A stretch of 64,000 bases of DNA from Rhodopirellula sp. SM50 (lineage in GTDB: Bacteria > Planctomycetota > Planctomycetia > Pirellulales > Pirellulaceae). The first letter of the stretch is position 1, and each line of letters opens with the position of its first letter. The notes beneath the pieces were generated by a model. That model saw only the letters and a program-made list of their open reading frames with translations, made no database searches and was not told the DNA's origin. The DNA lies in the NCBI RefSeq assembly GCF_002289565.1, contig NZ_NTFY01000062.1, positions 62,001-126,000 of the forward strand. Direction: 5' to 3'. This document shows, in pieces, positions 17,190 through 27,514 of this stretch. A program made the translations under genes and the position numbers.

Positions 17190-18028
17190 CAGATTTTCTG
17201 GGCGTCCTTTGCTAAGTCGTACAAGCGTCGAATCTCGTCCAAGTCGACATCGACGGGTGGGAATTGTGGATCCATCTCGCTCAGCGTCTTGGCGACGATG
17301 GAGGAGATGGCGGCATCGCGAAACCATTTGTGGTCTGCGGGGATCACGTACCAAGGGGCATACTTGGTGCTGCAATGTTCAAATGCATCTTCATAGGCCC
17401 GACGGACGTCGTTCCATTGATTGCGGGCCTCGTAATCGCCGGGGTTCAGTTTCCAGTGTTTGGAGGGGTTTTCCAAACGCTTTCGAAAGCGTTCTAGCTG
17501 TTCTTCGGGGCTGATGTGAAGATAAAACTTGAGGATCCGTGTGCCGTTGGCGGCCAAATTGCGTTCAAAGTCGTTGATGATTTCGTAACGCGGGCGCCAA
17601 ACGGACTCGGGAACCAGGTTTTGAACCCGGACCACCAGCACGTCTTCATAATGCGATCGGTTAAAGATCGCAACCTTGCCGCGTGCCGGGGTGCAGGAGT
17701 GGATCCGCCACAAAAAGTCATGCGCCCGCTCCACACTGCTGGGGGCTTTGAACGGGTACGTTCGGCATCCCTGTGGATTCATCTTGCCCAGCACCTTGCG
17801 GATCACGCCATCCTTGCCGGCCGCATCGGGTGCCTGCAGAACAATCAACAACGACTGCTTGGCCTCGACGTACATGCGGTACTGCAGATCCTGGATCGTG
17901 GCGATGTTTTTTTCCGTCGCTGCGACCGCATCGGCCTTGTCCTCGAAGGGGCCTTTGGTTTTCGTTTCGCGTTTCTTCAGCGACACGGATTCGGAGGGCT
18001 TGATACGAAATTCTTTCTCAAAATCCAT
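17189..18028 (-). CDS. ppk2: polyphosphate kinase 2 family protein
   Basis: The protein has 279 residues from the ATG at 18028 (MDFEKEFRIKPSESVSLKKR). It carries the PPK2 Walker A APDAAGKDGVIRKVLG (about residues 67-82), the lid region with GCRTYPFKAPSSVERAHDFL, and Walker B KVAIFNRSHYEDVLVVRV, followed by HWKLNPGDYEARNQWNDV. PPK2 enzymes transfer phosphate between polyphosphate and nucleotides. Length and motifs fit the short single-domain class that phosphorylates NMP or NDP; the subclass is not certain. It is cytoplasmic and is the first gene of the PPK2-PilZ-zinc-ribbon unit, 68 bases after the ABC gene. Confidence 0.92.
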   Translation of the reverse strand: MDFEKEFRIKPSESVSLKKRETKTKGPFEDKADAVAATEKNIATIQDLQYRMYVEAKQSLLIVLQAPDAAGKDGVIRKVLGKMNPQGCRTYPFKAPSSVERAHDFLWRIHSCTPARGKVAIFNRSHYEDVLVVRVQNLVPESVWRPRYEIINDFERNLAANGTRILKFYLHISPEEQLERFRKRLENPSKHWKLNPGDYEARNQWNDVRRAYEDAFEHCSTKYAPWYVIPADHKWFRDAAISSIVAKTLSEMDPQFPPVDVDLDEIRRLYDLAKDAQKI

Positions 18029-18096
18029 TGAGCGATCGTGGTGGCTGGAGGAGCGTTGGGAAAAAATACGCTTTTTGACGATTCTGTTCAATCATT

Positions 18097-19086
18097 CTAG
18101 CTCGCCTGCTTCTCGCTCGTCTCCCGAAACAAACCCGCGATCACGTCTTCCAGTGGCGGATCTTCCACGGCCACGTCTTCAATCGGATGGTCGGCCAGAC
18201 AGCGCGACAAGACCCGCGGGACCTCGGCCCGGGGAACCTTCAGCCGCACTTTCGGCCACGTCTCGGACAACACCTCCCCGAACGCCCGCAAGTCCGGATG
18301 ATGCTCTTCAGCGAATTGCAGCGTGATGATTTTGTAGCCGGAGAACTTGTCGACAATTCCCGACAGCGAACCGTCGTACTCGATCGTGCCGCGGGCGATC
18401 ACCACCACCCGCTTGCACAGCGCGGCGACGTCCTTCATGTAGTGGCTGGTCAGCAGGATCGTGATCTTGCGTTTTTCTTGGTAGTAACGCAGGAATTGCT
18501 GGATGTTGTGCTGAGCGATGACATCCAACCCGATCGTGGGTTCGTCCAAAAACAGCACATCGGGACTGTGCAGCAGGGCCGCGATCAATTCCATCTTCAT
18601 CCGTTCGCCCAGCGACAGCTCGCGCACCGGCTGGCTCAGCAACGAACCGACTTCCAGCAAATCCGTCAGCTCATCCATCGTGCTGCGAAACTGATCTTCC
18701 GGAACGCCGTAAATCTGTTGCTGCAGCCGATAAGACTCCTGCGCCGGCAGATCCCACCAGAGTTGGTTCTTCTGCCCCATCACCAGCGCGAACCGGCGGC
18801 GATAGGCGTTTTTTCGTTGCCAGGGCACATAGCCCATTACGGTCGCATCGCCGCTGGTCGGGTCGATCACGCCGGACAGCAACTTCAGCGTCGTCGTCTT
18901 GCCGGCTCCGTTGGGTCCCAGAAACGCCACAAACTCCCCCGCCTGGACATCCAGATCGATTCCGCGGACCGCGTGAACCTCCTGGTATTCCCGGTGAAAG
19001 AGCCCCTTGAGACTCTCCCTGAGACCTTCGCCCTTGCGATAAACGCGATAGGACTTCGTCAGGTCTCGGACTTCGATGATCGACAT
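18097..19086 (-). CDS. ABC transporter ATP-binding protein (ABC-2 exporter type)
   Basis: The protein has 329 residues from the ATG at 19086 ([20 protein letters not shown]). Walker A is [20 protein letters not shown], the signature [17 protein letters not shown], Walker [15 protein letters not shown] and the H-loop [10 protein letters not shown]. The C-terminal 100 residues form the accessory domain of the NatA-like exporters. An ABC-2 permease pair would be expected next to it but none is present in this window, so its partners are elsewhere. Divergent from ispF. Confidence 0.9.
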   Translation of the reverse strand: MSIIEVRDLTKSYRVYRKGEGLRESLKGLFHREYQEVHAVRGIDLDVQAGEFVAFLGPNGAGKTTTLKLLSGVIDPTSGDATVMGYVPWQRKNAYRRRFALVMGQKNQLWWDLPAQESYRLQQQIYGVPEDQFRSTMDELTDLLEVGSLLSQPVRELSLGERMKMELIAALLHSPDVLFLDEPTIGLDVIAQHNIQQFLRYYQEKRKITILLTSHYMKDVAALCKRVVVIARGTIEYDGSLSGIVDKFSGYKIITLQFAEEHHPDLRAFGEVLSETWPKVRLKVPRAEVPRVLSRCLADHPIEDVAVEDPPLEDVIAGLFRETSEKQAS

Positions 19087-19201
19087 GGCACTCGGGTGAC
19101 GCTGGAGAAAAATGAAAAGCGGCGGTATTGTAGTGGCGAGATCCATTTGCCACGAGACAGCCTATCCCACGTTTCCCGCCCCGCCCGAACCACACACAAC
19201 C

Positions 19202-19711
19202 ATGCCTTCAACGCCCGCCAACGTGCCGAACCTCCGTATCGGATTGGGGTACGACTCTCATCGATTGGGGGCCGGCGGGCCGCTGCGGATCGGCGGCATC
19301 GACGTGCCGGCAGAGCTGCACGCGATCGGGCACAGTGATGCCGATGTGCTGCTGCATGCGATCACTGACGCGTTGTTGGGCGCGATCTGCGCCGCCGACA
19401 TCGGGCGGCTGTTCCCCGACACCAGCGACGAAAACGCGGACCGAGACAGCCGCGACTTTGTCCAAGCGGCTCTCGACAAAGTTCACCAACGCGGGATGGG
19501 GATCGTCAACCTGGACTGCGTGATCCTGGCCGAACGCCCCAAAATGGCGCCGCACATCGACGCCATGCGGGCTCACGTCGCCGACATGCTGGGCGTCGAT
19601 GCCGATCGGGTCAGTATCAAGGCCAAGACCGGCGAAGGGGTCGGCGAAATCGGCACGGGGAAGTCCATCGCCACCCGCGTCGTCGTGTTGTTGGCCGGTC
19701 GCTTGCCTTGA
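19202..19711 (+). CDS. ispF: 2-C-methyl-D-erythritol 2,4-cyclodiphosphate synthase
   Basis: The protein has 169 residues. IspF converts CDP-methylerythritol 2-phosphate to the cyclic diphosphate in the MEP isoprenoid pathway. Its signature residues are present: the GYDSHRLGAGGPLRIGG start with zinc-binding Asp and His, the GHSDADVLLHAITDALLGA motif with the third ligand, and the late KAKTGEGVGEIGTG loop. The length equals that of typical single-domain IspF. I chose the ATG at 19202 because the RIGLGYDSHRLG core then lies about 13 residues from the start. IspD is not adjacent. Confidence 0.96.
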   Translation: MPSTPANVPNLRIGLGYDSHRLGAGGPLRIGGIDVPAELHAIGHSDADVLLHAITDALLGAICAADIGRLFPDTSDENADRDSRDFVQAALDKVHQRGMGIVNLDCVILAERPKMAPHIDAMRAHVADMLGVDADRVSIKAKTGEGVGEIGTGKSIATRVVVLLAGRLP

Positions 19712-19745
19712 CGTCGCGGTATAGAGCGGGAGCCCGAGCGGATCG

Positions 19746-20363
19746 TCAATCGCGGACTTTGCGCACCAACCGCATCTCGTTGGGCCCGATGAACATCAAC
19801 AGCAGCGCGCCATTGGCGGCGTAGCGATCGAAGACATCTTCGTGGAATTGGTCTTCGCCCGGCCAGGGATAGGAATAAACGAGCGCAAAATCGTCCAAGT
19901 CCAATTCCCACGCTTGGTACGCCGATTCGCCGGCGTGCCCCAGGGACGGCAAGGTCGGGTCGAAGGAGAGATCCGCGGCCCCGGGCGGCAGAAAGTTGCC
20001 TTCAAACAAATCCACCTTGGCCGGCCAACTCGCGATCGTCTTCCGCGCCTGGGCAATCAAATCCACATGGGCTTCGATCGCGTGGGAATTCCAGCCCAGT
20101 GCATCGGCCAAACAGGCCACGGCGGCAAATCCACAGCCCCACTCCAGAAATCGGCTCCCGATCAGCGGCTGGTGTTGGCGAACCCAGTCGAGCGTCTGGT
20201 AGACCAATTCGTAGTCCGCCGCGACGAACTGCTCGGCACGATGCTGATCCCAGCAATCTTGAAACGCTTCGATCCGCGCACGCATCGACGACAGTTGTGC
20301 GGCGACAGAGGACGGAATCGGTTGCGTGTCGACCTGGGACGGAATCTCGATGGGGTGCAACAT
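19746..20363 (-). CDS. methyltransferase-like protein
   Basis: The protein has 205 residues. A Rossmann-type motif I is seen as SRFLEWGCGFAAVACLADAL (about residues 70-89), with an acidic residue after the next strand (HAIEAHVDLIAQARKT). The later part has LVYSYPWPGEDQFHEDVFDR and the final strand ALLLMFIGP. This layout fits a class I SAM-binding protein, but no methyl-acceptor motif is clear. Convergent with ispF at 34 bases distance. Confidence 0.78.
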   Translation of the reverse strand: MLHPIEIPSQVDTQPIPSSVAAQLSSMRARIEAFQDCWDQHRAEQFVAADYELVYQTLDWVRQHQPLIGSRFLEWGCGFAAVACLADALGWNSHAIEAHVDLIAQARKTIASWPAKVDLFEGNFLPPGAADLSFDPTLPSLGHAGESAYQAWELDLDDFALVYSYPWPGEDQFHEDVFDRYAANGALLLMFIGPNEMRLVRKVRD

Positions 20364-20444
20364 CGCGGTACTATAGCCCGATTCGCCAGGGAGTTCACCG
20401 ATGGGAACGATCGAGCGATGAAACGATTACTGGGCCCACGGATA

Positions 20445-20500
20445 GCAGCGCGAACCCACGGATCTTTTGCACCCGGTCATCCGTGGGTTCGCGCTGCCAT
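20445..20500. repeat. hairpin repeat gcgcgaacccacggat
   Basis: The arms gcagcgcgaacccacggat and atccgtgggttcgcgctgc enclose a short loop. Diverged pieces of the same text occur at about 27640-27715. Confidence 0.75.
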
Positions 20501-20579
20501 CGGTGGGTATCGTTTTCGATGGTCGGTCCGGTGAAATTGCTGGCGTGCTTTGTCAAGATTGAATCTTAGGGTTGACGCA

Positions 20580-21623
20580 CTAGCACAACGTCACCGATTG
20601 CAATTGCAACCAATCCCGTTGCTCCGGTGTCAACGCGTCGAGTGAACTTGCCGTGAACTTGGTCGTCGCATCCATCACGGCAGCCTGCGAAAGCGCGCCG
20701 TGGGCATTCACCACGCCGAAGCTCACCCCGAACAGCGATGCATCGCGCAGGTCCGCTCCGCGCAAATTCGCGGCTGAGAAATCGGCGCCTTCCAGATCCG
20801 CCCCGCGAAAGTTCGCCTCACGCAGATCGGCCGATTGAAGATGCGCGTTGGAGAGATTGGCGCCTTGAAACTCCGCGCGACGCAGACTCGCGTTTCTCAG
20901 ATCCGCGTTGCGCAAGAGCGAATTGGCGGCATGCAGGTTTTCCAGATCCAAACCGCGCGCTTCCAGACTCAACAGATCGCGGCCGCGGAAATCGCGTTCG
21001 CGAATCAGCCGAGCGGCGTCTTGCTTGCTGAGACTTGCAGCGATGTACCGCTGCTGCTTCCAAGGATCCGCCCCGTTGTGGTAACCGGCTTCGGATTCCC
21101 AGTAACCGAGACGATCATCGGACAGGAATTCGATGCGTTGAAGCCACTTGATACTCTTGTAAAAATACCTGCCCGGCACGACCATCCGAACGGGTCCACC
21201 GTGTTCGACTGACAACGGCTCTCCGTCGGCCTTTAAAGCGATCAAGGGATCCAGCTCCAACAGTTCCTCCAGCGGCAGCGACGTGCGATGAGAACGCGTG
21301 CTGCGAGCGACGAACGAAACAAACCGGGCTTGCCGATTCCAAAGCGGCTGACCGTTTGAATCTGCGACCAGCTCCGCAAATCGAACGCCTTCAAATTCCA
21401 TCTGCAACTTCGACCACCGCGTCACACAATGCACATCGATGCATCGAGTCGTCTGCGGCATGGCGGTCAAGTCGCCCAAATCGACGCAACGTTCGCTCAG
21501 CACCTGGCCACAAACCGTGATCGTCCATGGTAGGTCACTGTTGCCGGGAGACCGTTCGCCGACAACCGGCCAACAATCGCGGCGGACCAATTGCTGATTG
21601 GGAGGGATTGATTTGGAGTTCAT
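20580..21623 (-). CDS. molybdopterin-binding oxidoreductase domain fused to pentapeptide repeats
   Basis: The protein has 347 residues from the ATG at 21623. Residues about 30-180 match the sulfite-oxidase/YedY-type molybdopterin domain: WTITVCGQVLSERCVDLGDL, then CIDVHCVTRWSKLQMEFEGV with the cysteine expected to bind Mo, and LSVEHGGPVRMVVPGRYFYK with KSIKWLQRIEFL. Residues about 225-320 are pentapeptide repeats of the A(D/N)LxX type (LRNADLRNASLRRAEFQGAN and following). No signal peptide or Tat motif is visible, so it should be cytosolic, unusual for this enzyme class. The acceptor is unknown. Confidence 0.88.
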   Translation of the reverse strand: MNSKSIPPNQQLVRRDCWPVVGERSPGNSDLPWTITVCGQVLSERCVDLGDLTAMPQTTRCIDVHCVTRWSKLQMEFEGVRFAELVADSNGQPLWNRQARFVSFVARSTRSHRTSLPLEELLELDPLIALKADGEPLSVEHGGPVRMVVPGRYFYKSIKWLQRIEFLSDDRLGYWESEAGYHNGADPWKQQRYIAASLSKQDAARLIRERDFRGRDLLSLEARGLDLENLHAANSLLRNADLRNASLRRAEFQGANLSNAHLQSADLREANFRGADLEGADFSAANLRGADLRDASLFGVSFGVVNAHGALSQAAVMDATTKFTASSLDALTPEQRDWLQLQSVTLC

Positions 21624-21674
21624 ACGGGGAAATAAAAACACATCGAAAGGAAATTCGCAACCTGCGCTGGTGTG

Positions 21675-21868
21675 CAGGCTTCAGCCCAATACCGCCAAGT
21701 TAAGCGTGGTTTCCTCAGGTCGGGGCCCGTAGGCTCGCGCCAAACGGCTGATAAACGATTGATATCAGCCGGTTCGCGCCAGCGTCCGGGCCTCCCCGTC
21801 GAGCTTAACTTAGCGGTATTGGGCTTCAGCCGCCCCGGCTCGCTGCTCCGCAGCGACCCGCCGAGAAT
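21675..21868. repeat. composite dispersed repeat (same parts as 5996-6150)
   Basis: The block contains cccaataccgccaagttaag, then a hairpin from gtaggctcgcgccaaacggc to gccggttcgcgccagcgtcc, then cttaacttagcggtattggg and a gcagcgagccgg-like palindrome. Order and orientation match a mirrored version of the 5996-6150 block. Confidence 0.8.
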
Positions 21869-21903
21869 CGCCTAAAGGCTGGACACCAACGTGCGACTCA
21901 AAC

Positions 21904-22809
21904 TCACTCCGGCGCCAATTTCAGCTGTTCGACTAAGTCCACCATCGGATTGGTCAGCAAACGCCCCTTGCGCCACATCAACACGATTCGGCGCTGACCA
22001 AGTTTGTCACTGAGTGATCGTGATGCGAGTTTCTTACTCAACTCGCCGTTGCTGCGGCCGGCCAAAATTCCGATCCCCATGCCGGCGGAGACACAGGCGA
22101 TGGTGAAGGCGCTGTTGTCGGTTTCGACGCTGATCTTGGCCTGCAAACCCTCGCGGTGAAACGCCTGGTCGAGCGCGTCGCGTCCATGCGTCCCCGCCAA
22201 CGTGACCACCAACGGGTGCTCCGCCAAATCCGCCAGCTGCGCCGATCGTGACTTCATGTAAGGATGCGATCTCTTTGCCACCGCCAGGAATTCGACGGTG
22301 TAGGCCGGTTCATAATGCAGGTGCGGTGACTTGCGGTCCGGCCCCGGTTCCAAGGCCATGGCGAGGTCAGCCTGGTCGTCCATCAGCAATTCTTCGGCGC
22401 GGCGATCACTGCCCTGGCGAATCACCAGATGGTTAGGGTGCCGTTTGTGAAACGCCGCCAAGGGAACCGCCAGATCTTCCAACATCATCCGCGCCCCGGC
22501 GACCATCCGGATCGTTTGGTCGATCGACGATCGTGCCACCACGTCAAACGTCGATTCGATCTGAACCAAGATCGAACTGATGTGTTCGTACAACGTCTCC
22601 GCCGCCGCGGTCGGCTCCACGTGTCGTCCCGCTCGGGCGAACAATTCCACACCATACGCCTTCTCCAACGCCTGGATATGTTGCCAGACCGAAGGCACCG
22701 AGAGATGCGAAACGCGGGCCGCTGCTGCGTAACCGCCTTCCTGCATCACCAACTGAAACGTCCGCAGATGGGCGATGTTTATCTCTTCAGACTGGATCGG
22801 ACGCGGCAC
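21904..22809 (-). CDS. LysR family transcriptional regulator
   Basis: The protein has 301 residues starting with GTG at 22809. The winged helix-turn-helix spans about residues 10-70 (NIAHLRTFQLVMQEGGYAAA, ARVSHLSVPSVWQHIQALEK); the periplasmic-binding-like effector domain follows from about residue 95. It is divergent from the dehydrogenase gene, the usual LysR-target geometry, so that gene is the best candidate target. The shared 275-base region also contains a hairpin element. The effector is unknown. Confidence 0.93.
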   Translation of the reverse strand: MPRPIQSEEINIAHLRTFQLVMQEGGYAAAARVSHLSVPSVWQHIQALEKAYGVELFARAGRHVEPTAAAETLYEHISSILVQIESTFDVVARSSIDQTIRMVAGARMMLEDLAVPLAAFHKRHPNHLVIRQGSDRRAEELLMDDQADLAMALEPGPDRKSPHLHYEPAYTVEFLAVAKRSHPYMKSRSAQLADLAEHPLVVTLAGTHGRDALDQAFHREGLQAKISVETDNSAFTIACVSAGMGIGILAGRSNGELSKKLASRSLSDKLGQRRIVLMWRKGRLLTNPMVDLVEQLKLAPE

Positions 22810-22922
22810 GACGCACCATTTATAATTACCGAATGAATGTTTCAGACTATTTTATTGTAGCAAATGAGCCCAAGGTTTTACAATTGGCACCTCAAAGCTT
22901 GTGTCGACACCACTGCGTTAGT

Positions 22923-23026
22923 AACGGTCGGTTAATTACTGGCGTAGTGGACGAGGTGACGAGTCCCCGCGTGAGGGACTCGTCACCTCGTCCACTACGA
23001 AATCCGACAATTATTGATCGTGCGTT
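22923..23026. repeat. MITE-like element, family 2 copy A, 104 bp
   Basis: The ends are imperfect inverted repeats (AACGGTCGGTTAATTA against AACGCACGATCAATAA read from the right). The centre is a hairpin of about 24-bp arms (gtagtggacgaggtgacgag mirrored). A copy of identical length lies inverted at 56616-56719. It occupies the leader of the dehydrogenase gene. Confidence 0.85.
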
Positions 23027-23084
23027 GCTTAGCTTCACCACCACGATCGACCTTCCTCTCCCCCTCCTTCTTTCCTTGAGTCGT

Positions 23085-24224
23085 ATGAGTTCTTATCGAA
23101 TCGCATTGTTGCCCGGCGATGGCATCGGACCGGAGTGCATGGACGCGACCTACCGGGTACTCAGCCACATGGTCGATCAGGTCGACGGATTGGATCTGGG
23201 GTTCACGTCCCACCGCGCCGGCGCCGAACTGTATCGCGACACGGGCGAAACGTTACCAGATGCAGTGTTGGACGATTGCTTGGCCGCCGATGCGGTGCTG
23301 TTGTCCGCGATCGGCCTGCCTGACGTGCGCTACCCCGACGGCACCGAAGTCCAACCGACGATGATGGTCGGATTGCGCCGTGCGTTGGCGGTGCATTCGG
23401 CGGTCCGTCCGGTCAAGCTTTATCGCGGCGCCCCATGCGTGCTCAAAGACACCGGTCCGGGAATCGATTTCGTCATCATCCGAGAGAACCTCGAAGGACT
23501 GTTTGCATCCTTCGGCGGCGGCAGCAAGGTGGGCGACGAAGTGGCCACCGACACGCTGGTCGTGACCCGCAAGGGAACGTCACAGGTCTCAGATTTTGCC
23601 TTCCGCCTGGCCCAGCGTCGCAAGGGACGTCCCGTCGACGGAAAGAAAATGGTCACCTGTGTCGACAAGGCGAACGTCTTCCAAAGCATGGCGTTCTTCC
23701 GCAAAGTCTTTTTCGATGTCGCGAAGAACTATCCCGACATCCAAGCGGACGCGGTGTATGTCGACGCGATGAGTTTGTACATGGTGCAGAACCCCTGGGA
23801 CTTTGATGTCCTGGTGATGGAAAACCAGTTCGGCGACATCCTGTCGGACCTGGGAGCCGGCTTGGTCGGCGGGCTCGGCGTCGGACCCTCGGCCGAAATC
23901 GGCGAAGAGCACGGTTTGTTCCAGCCTTCCCATGGGACCGCACCACAATTGGCCGGCAAGAACGTTGCCAATCCGCTGGCGACGATTCTGTCGGCCGCCA
24001 TGATGTTGGATTGGCTGGGCGACAAGCACAACGACACCGTTTGTCTGCGGGCGGCGGTGGACTTGGAACAGGCGGTCGAAAAAGTGATCGCCGACGGAAA
24101 CGTGATCACGCCCGACATGGGCGGAAACGCAACCACATCGCAAGTCGCCGCGGCGGTGTGTGACGCGTTGGGATGTGACGCGCCGGGCCGCGATGTCCAC
24201 AGCGTTGCCACCCCCGCCAGTTGA
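23085..24224 (+). CDS. isocitrate/isopropylmalate/tartrate dehydrogenase family protein
   Basis: The protein has 379 residues from the ATG at 23085 ([20 protein letters not shown]). The family's metal- and substrate-binding region is seen as [40 protein letters not shown], and the NAD-site segment [20 protein letters not shown]. These motifs place it among the NAD-dependent beta-decarboxylating dehydrogenases. Whether it is LeuB, tartrate dehydrogenase or a related enzyme cannot be decided; absence of leuCD nearby and the divergent LysR gene make a catabolic (tartrate-like) role attractive. The longer in-frame extension to 22833 runs through a MITE and is rejected. Confidence 0.9.
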   Translation: MSSYRIALLPGDGIGPECMDATYRVLSHMVDQVDGLDLGFTSHRAGAELYRDTGETLPDAVLDDCLAADAVLLSAIGLPDVRYPDGTEVQPTMMVGLRRALAVHSAVRPVKLYRGAPCVLKDTGPGIDFVIIRENLEGLFASFGGGSKVGDEVATDTLVVTRKGTSQVSDFAFRLAQRRKGRPVDGKKMVTCVDKANVFQSMAFFRKVFFDVAKNYPDIQADAVYVDAMSLYMVQNPWDFDVLVMENQFGDILSDLGAGLVGGLGVGPSAEIGEEHGLFQPSHGTAPQLAGKNVANPLATILSAAMMLDWLGDKHNDTVCLRAAVDLEQAVEKVIADGNVITPDMGGNATTSQVAAAVCDALGCDAPGRDVHSVATPAS

Positions 24225-24310
24225 ACCCGATCCCTTTGCTTCCGCAACGTCGTTCCCCGACGAAGTGTATCCCCATTCCCCTGCTTCCCTCCCTTCCCCA
24301 CCGGGCAAAC

Positions 24311-27300
24311 ATGATGAGACGATCAACACGATTGAACCCCCACATCGCAACCACATGGCTGCTTTTCGTTGCCGCAGTCACCGCCGCGTCTGCGCAAGCA
24401 CAGCAGCCGATCGTCGATGAGTCGGTCGTGTTCGCCGAGCAGGACGGCTTGGTGGCCGTCGAAGCGGAGCATTTTTTCAGACAAACCGCCAACGACGTTC
24501 GTTCATTTTACCTGACGCACGCAGACTCGACGCCGTCGATCACACCCGACGGCGATCCGTCGCACGTCGCCGGGGCCAGCGGTGGCGCCTACTTGGAAAT
24601 CCTGCCCGATACACGCCGCACCCACGGCGACAAACTCATCCGGGGCACCAACTTTTCACCCGAACCCGGTGCGATGGCCATCCTGCACTACAAGGTCCAT
24701 TTCTCGACGCCGGGGACCTACTACGTCTGGGTCCGCGCCCATTCGACCGGATCCGAAGACAACGGTCTGCACGTCGGCATCGATGGCACTTGGCCCGAAA
24801 GCGGCCAGCGGTTGCAGTGGTGCGAAGGCAAACAGACATGGCGTTGGGAAAGCAAGCAGCGCACCGAGAAACAACATTGCGGAGAACCCTACAAGATCTT
24901 TTTGGAGATCGACGAACCGGGCGAGCACGTCATTCATTTTTCGATGCGTGAAGACGGTTTCGAATTCGACAAGTTCTTGATGACGACCGAGCGAGAATTC
25001 CCCCGCCCCAACGGCGCCGGTCCGCAACCGCGTCTCAAACGTGGGACGCTGCCCAAAGCATTCCCCCCGGTTGTCGCACCCCGCAAAGACACCGCGTCAA
25101 CCACCACCGCGCCGAAAGCATCCGCGACGTCTGCGCGCAGTGACCGAGCGTCCTTGAAATTAACCGCTGCCGCATTCGCCGAAGGCAACAAGTCGGGCTA
25201 CTACCTGGACCAGGGCAAATGGCTGGCGATCAACCCCGATCAACACAAGCGGGCATCGACCGCCAAAACGTTTCCGTTCCCCACCGGGCGATACAACGTC
25301 ACGCTGGAAACCGTCGGCGAAAATGATGGTCAATCCAGTTACGAAGTGTCGGTCGATGAGACCAAGATCGGCCAGTACACCAACCCGCTCGCCGATGCGA
25401 TGTACCAGGAAGGCAAAGCGTTTCACAAGACGTGGAAAAACGTGCCGATCACCGAAGGCGCCATGATCGGCGTTTCCTCAACGATCGGCAGCAAGGACGG
25501 ACAGGAATTCAGCCGCGCCCGCTGGGCGGCCGTCGCCTTCACCGCCGCCGATGCGGCGACCGCTCAGGCGATCGTGCCGGTCCTGGCAAAACAGGCGGCA
25601 GAACCGCAACACGTCGCCACAGCCCATCGCAAATCCAGCCCCACCCAACCCTCCAGTGATCAACCGCTGCAACTGCCACGCGGCAATGACGGTGACGGCA
25701 GCGTCAACGTGTCCGGTGAATTGAAACAGTGGCACAAGGTCACGCTGGACGTGAACGGCCCCTTCGCCCACGAAAAAGACAATCGGCCCAATCCGTTCAC
25801 CGACTATCGCATGACGGTCCTGCTGAAACACTCCGGCGGAACCCAATACACCGTGCCCGGCTACTTCGCCGCCGATGGCAACGCCGGCAACAGCTCCGCA
25901 GAATCAGGCACAACGTGGCGCGCCCATTTTGCTCCCGATCAAACCGGCCAGTGGACCTACAACGTTTCCTTTCGTCAGGGCAACTTGGCGGCACTCGATT
26001 CCGACGCAGCCTCCACCCCGGTGGCTCCCTTTGATGGGACCAGCGGGACGTTCACCATCGCCGAAAGCGACAAAACGGGCCGCGACCTGCGTGGCCAGGG
26101 CCGATTGACGTACGTCGGCAAACACTACCTGCAATTCGCGGGATCGAAAAAGTACTTCTTGAAAGTCGGTGCCGACGCACCGGAAACCCTGCTCGCCTAC
26201 GCCGACTTTGACAACACGATTGCCGGCAACCCCAAGAAAGCTCCCGTAAAAACCTGGGCGCCGCACGTGCAAGACTGGAAACCGGGCGACCCGACCTGGG
26301 GCGACGGCAAGGGCAAAGGCTTGATCGGCGCGGTCAATTACCTGTCCGGCAAGGGCTGCAATGCGTTTTCGTTTCTGACGTACAACGCCGGAGGCGACGG
26401 GGACAACGTCTGGCCCTTCATCCAACGCGAAGACAAACTGCACTACGATTGCAGCAAGCTGGATCAGTGGGGAACCGTGTTCGATCACGGCACGGCCAAA
26501 GGCATGTACCTGCACTTCAAGCTACAGGAAACCGAAAACGACGATCACAACAAGCACAAGGCGTCCGGCGGTGTTCCGGAAAGTCTTGACGGGGGCGACC
26601 TCGGTTCACAACGCAAACTGTACTGCCGCGAATTGATCGCCCGCTACGGTCACAACCTGGCGCTCAACTGGAACCTGGGCGAAGAGAACACGCAGACGAC
26701 TGAGCAACAACAAGCGATGATCAACTACATCGCCGAGCTTGACGCCTACGGGCACAACATCGTCGTCCACACCTTCCCCTCGCAACAGGACACGGTCTAT
26801 CGTCCCTTGCTCGGTGATCGATCAAAACTGACCGGAGTCTCACTGCAAAACAGCAGCCTGGAAACCACGCACGCTCAAACGGTCAAATGGGTTTTCGAAT
26901 CCGCCAAAGCGGGCAAGCCTTGGATCGTCGCCTTCGACGAATCCGGCAGCGCCGCCCATGCCCAGTGCCCCGACCTCGGTTACAAGGGCTTTGACGGACA
27001 CGACCGCACGGGCAAGATGGCCTACACCCAACACAAAGTCCGCAAACAAACGCTGTGGGGAACCCTGATGGGCGGCGGTGCGGGCAATGAATACTACTTC
27101 GGTTACCAGTTCGACGAAAACGACATCGTCTGTGAAGACTGGCGCAGCCGCGATCAAAGTTGGGATTATTGCCGGATCGCGATCGGGTTCTTTCATGACC
27201 ACCAAATCCCCTTTTGGGAAATGAAGAACGCCGATGAACTGATCGGAAATCCAGACCGCAAGCCGACGAAATACTGTTTCGCCAAAGCGAACGACACCTA

Positions 27301-27514
27301 CCTGGTGTACCTCTGCGACGGCGGATCGTCGACGCTGGATCTGTCCGGCACCGCGGGCGACTATGACGTCCGCTGGTTCAACCCGCGTGACGGCGGAGCG
27401 CTGCAATCGGGCAGCACGACGAGCGTTGCCGGCGGCGGCACCGTCTCCCTCGGCGATGCCCCCTCCGATCCCGATCAAGACTGGTTGGTCGTCGTAAAGA
27501 AAAGTAGCCACTGA
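24311..27514 (+). CDS. large secreted carbohydrate-active protein with DUF5060-like domain
   Basis: The protein has 1067 residues. The signal peptide covers about 1-28 ([17 protein letters not shown]). Residues about 40-220 look like a carbohydrate-binding beta-sandwich ([40 protein letters not shown]). A second sandwich ([20 protein letters not shown], about 465-585) is DUF5060-like. A TIM-barrel-like region with [20 protein letters not shown] and [11 protein letters not shown], typical of DUF4038/apiosidase-like hydrolases, follows, and the C-terminal [18 protein letters not shown] sandwich resembles the collagen-binding-like domain of such enzymes. It probably cleaves or binds a polysaccharide outside the cell; the substrate is unknown. 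Confidence 0.85.
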   Translation: MMRRSTRLNPHIATTWLLFVAAVTAASAQAQQPIVDESVVFAEQDGLVAVEAEHFFRQTANDVRSFYLTHADSTPSITPDGDPSHVAGASGGAYLEILPDTRRTHGDKLIRGTNFSPEPGAMAILHYKVHFSTPGTYYVWVRAHSTGSEDNGLHVGIDGTWPESGQRLQWCEGKQTWRWESKQRTEKQHCGEPYKIFLEIDEPGEHVIHFSMREDGFEFDKFLMTTEREFPRPNGAGPQPRLKRGTLPKAFPPVVAPRKDTASTTTAPKASATSARSDRASLKLTAAAFAEGNKSGYYLDQGKWLAINPDQHKRASTAKTFPFPTGRYNVTLETVGENDGQSSYEVSVDETKIGQYTNPLADAMYQEGKAFHKTWKNVPITEGAMIGVSSTIGSKDGQEFSRARWAAVAFTAADAATAQAIVPVLAKQAAEPQHVATAHRKSSPTQPSSDQPLQLPRGNDGDGSVNVSGELKQWHKVTLDVNGPFAHEKDNRPNPFTDYRMTVLLKHSGGTQYTVPGYFAADGNAGNSSAESGTTWRAHFAPDQTGQWTYNVSFRQGNLAALDSDAASTPVAPFDGTSGTFTIAESDKTGRDLRGQGRLTYVGKHYLQFAGSKKYFLKVGADAPETLLAYADFDNTIAGNPKKAPVKTWAPHVQDWKPGDPTWGDGKGKGLIGAVNYLSGKGCNAFSFLTYNAGGDGDNVWPFIQREDKLHYDCSKLDQWGTVFDHGTAKGMYLHFKLQETENDDHNKHKASGGVPESLDGGDLGSQRKLYCRELIARYGHNLALNWNLGEENTQTTEQQQAMINYIAELDAYGHNIVVHTFPSQQDTVYRPLLGDRSKLTGVSLQNSSLETTHAQTVKWVFESAKAGKPWIVAFDESGSAAHAQCPDLGYKGFDGHDRTGKMAYTQHKVRKQTLWGTLMGGGAGNEYYFGYQFDENDIVCEDWRSRDQSWDYCRIAIGFFHDHQIPFWEMKNADELIGNPDRKPTKYCFAKANDTYLVYLCDGGSSTLDLSGTAGDYDVRWFNPRDGGALQSGSTTSVAGGGTVSLGDAPSDPDQDWLVVVKKSSH

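Noticed and set aside
22833-23084. 84-codon N-terminal extension of the dehydrogenase
   Set aside because: It runs through the 104-bp MITE-like element; the family N-terminus ([12 protein letters not shown]) begins right after the ATG at 23085.
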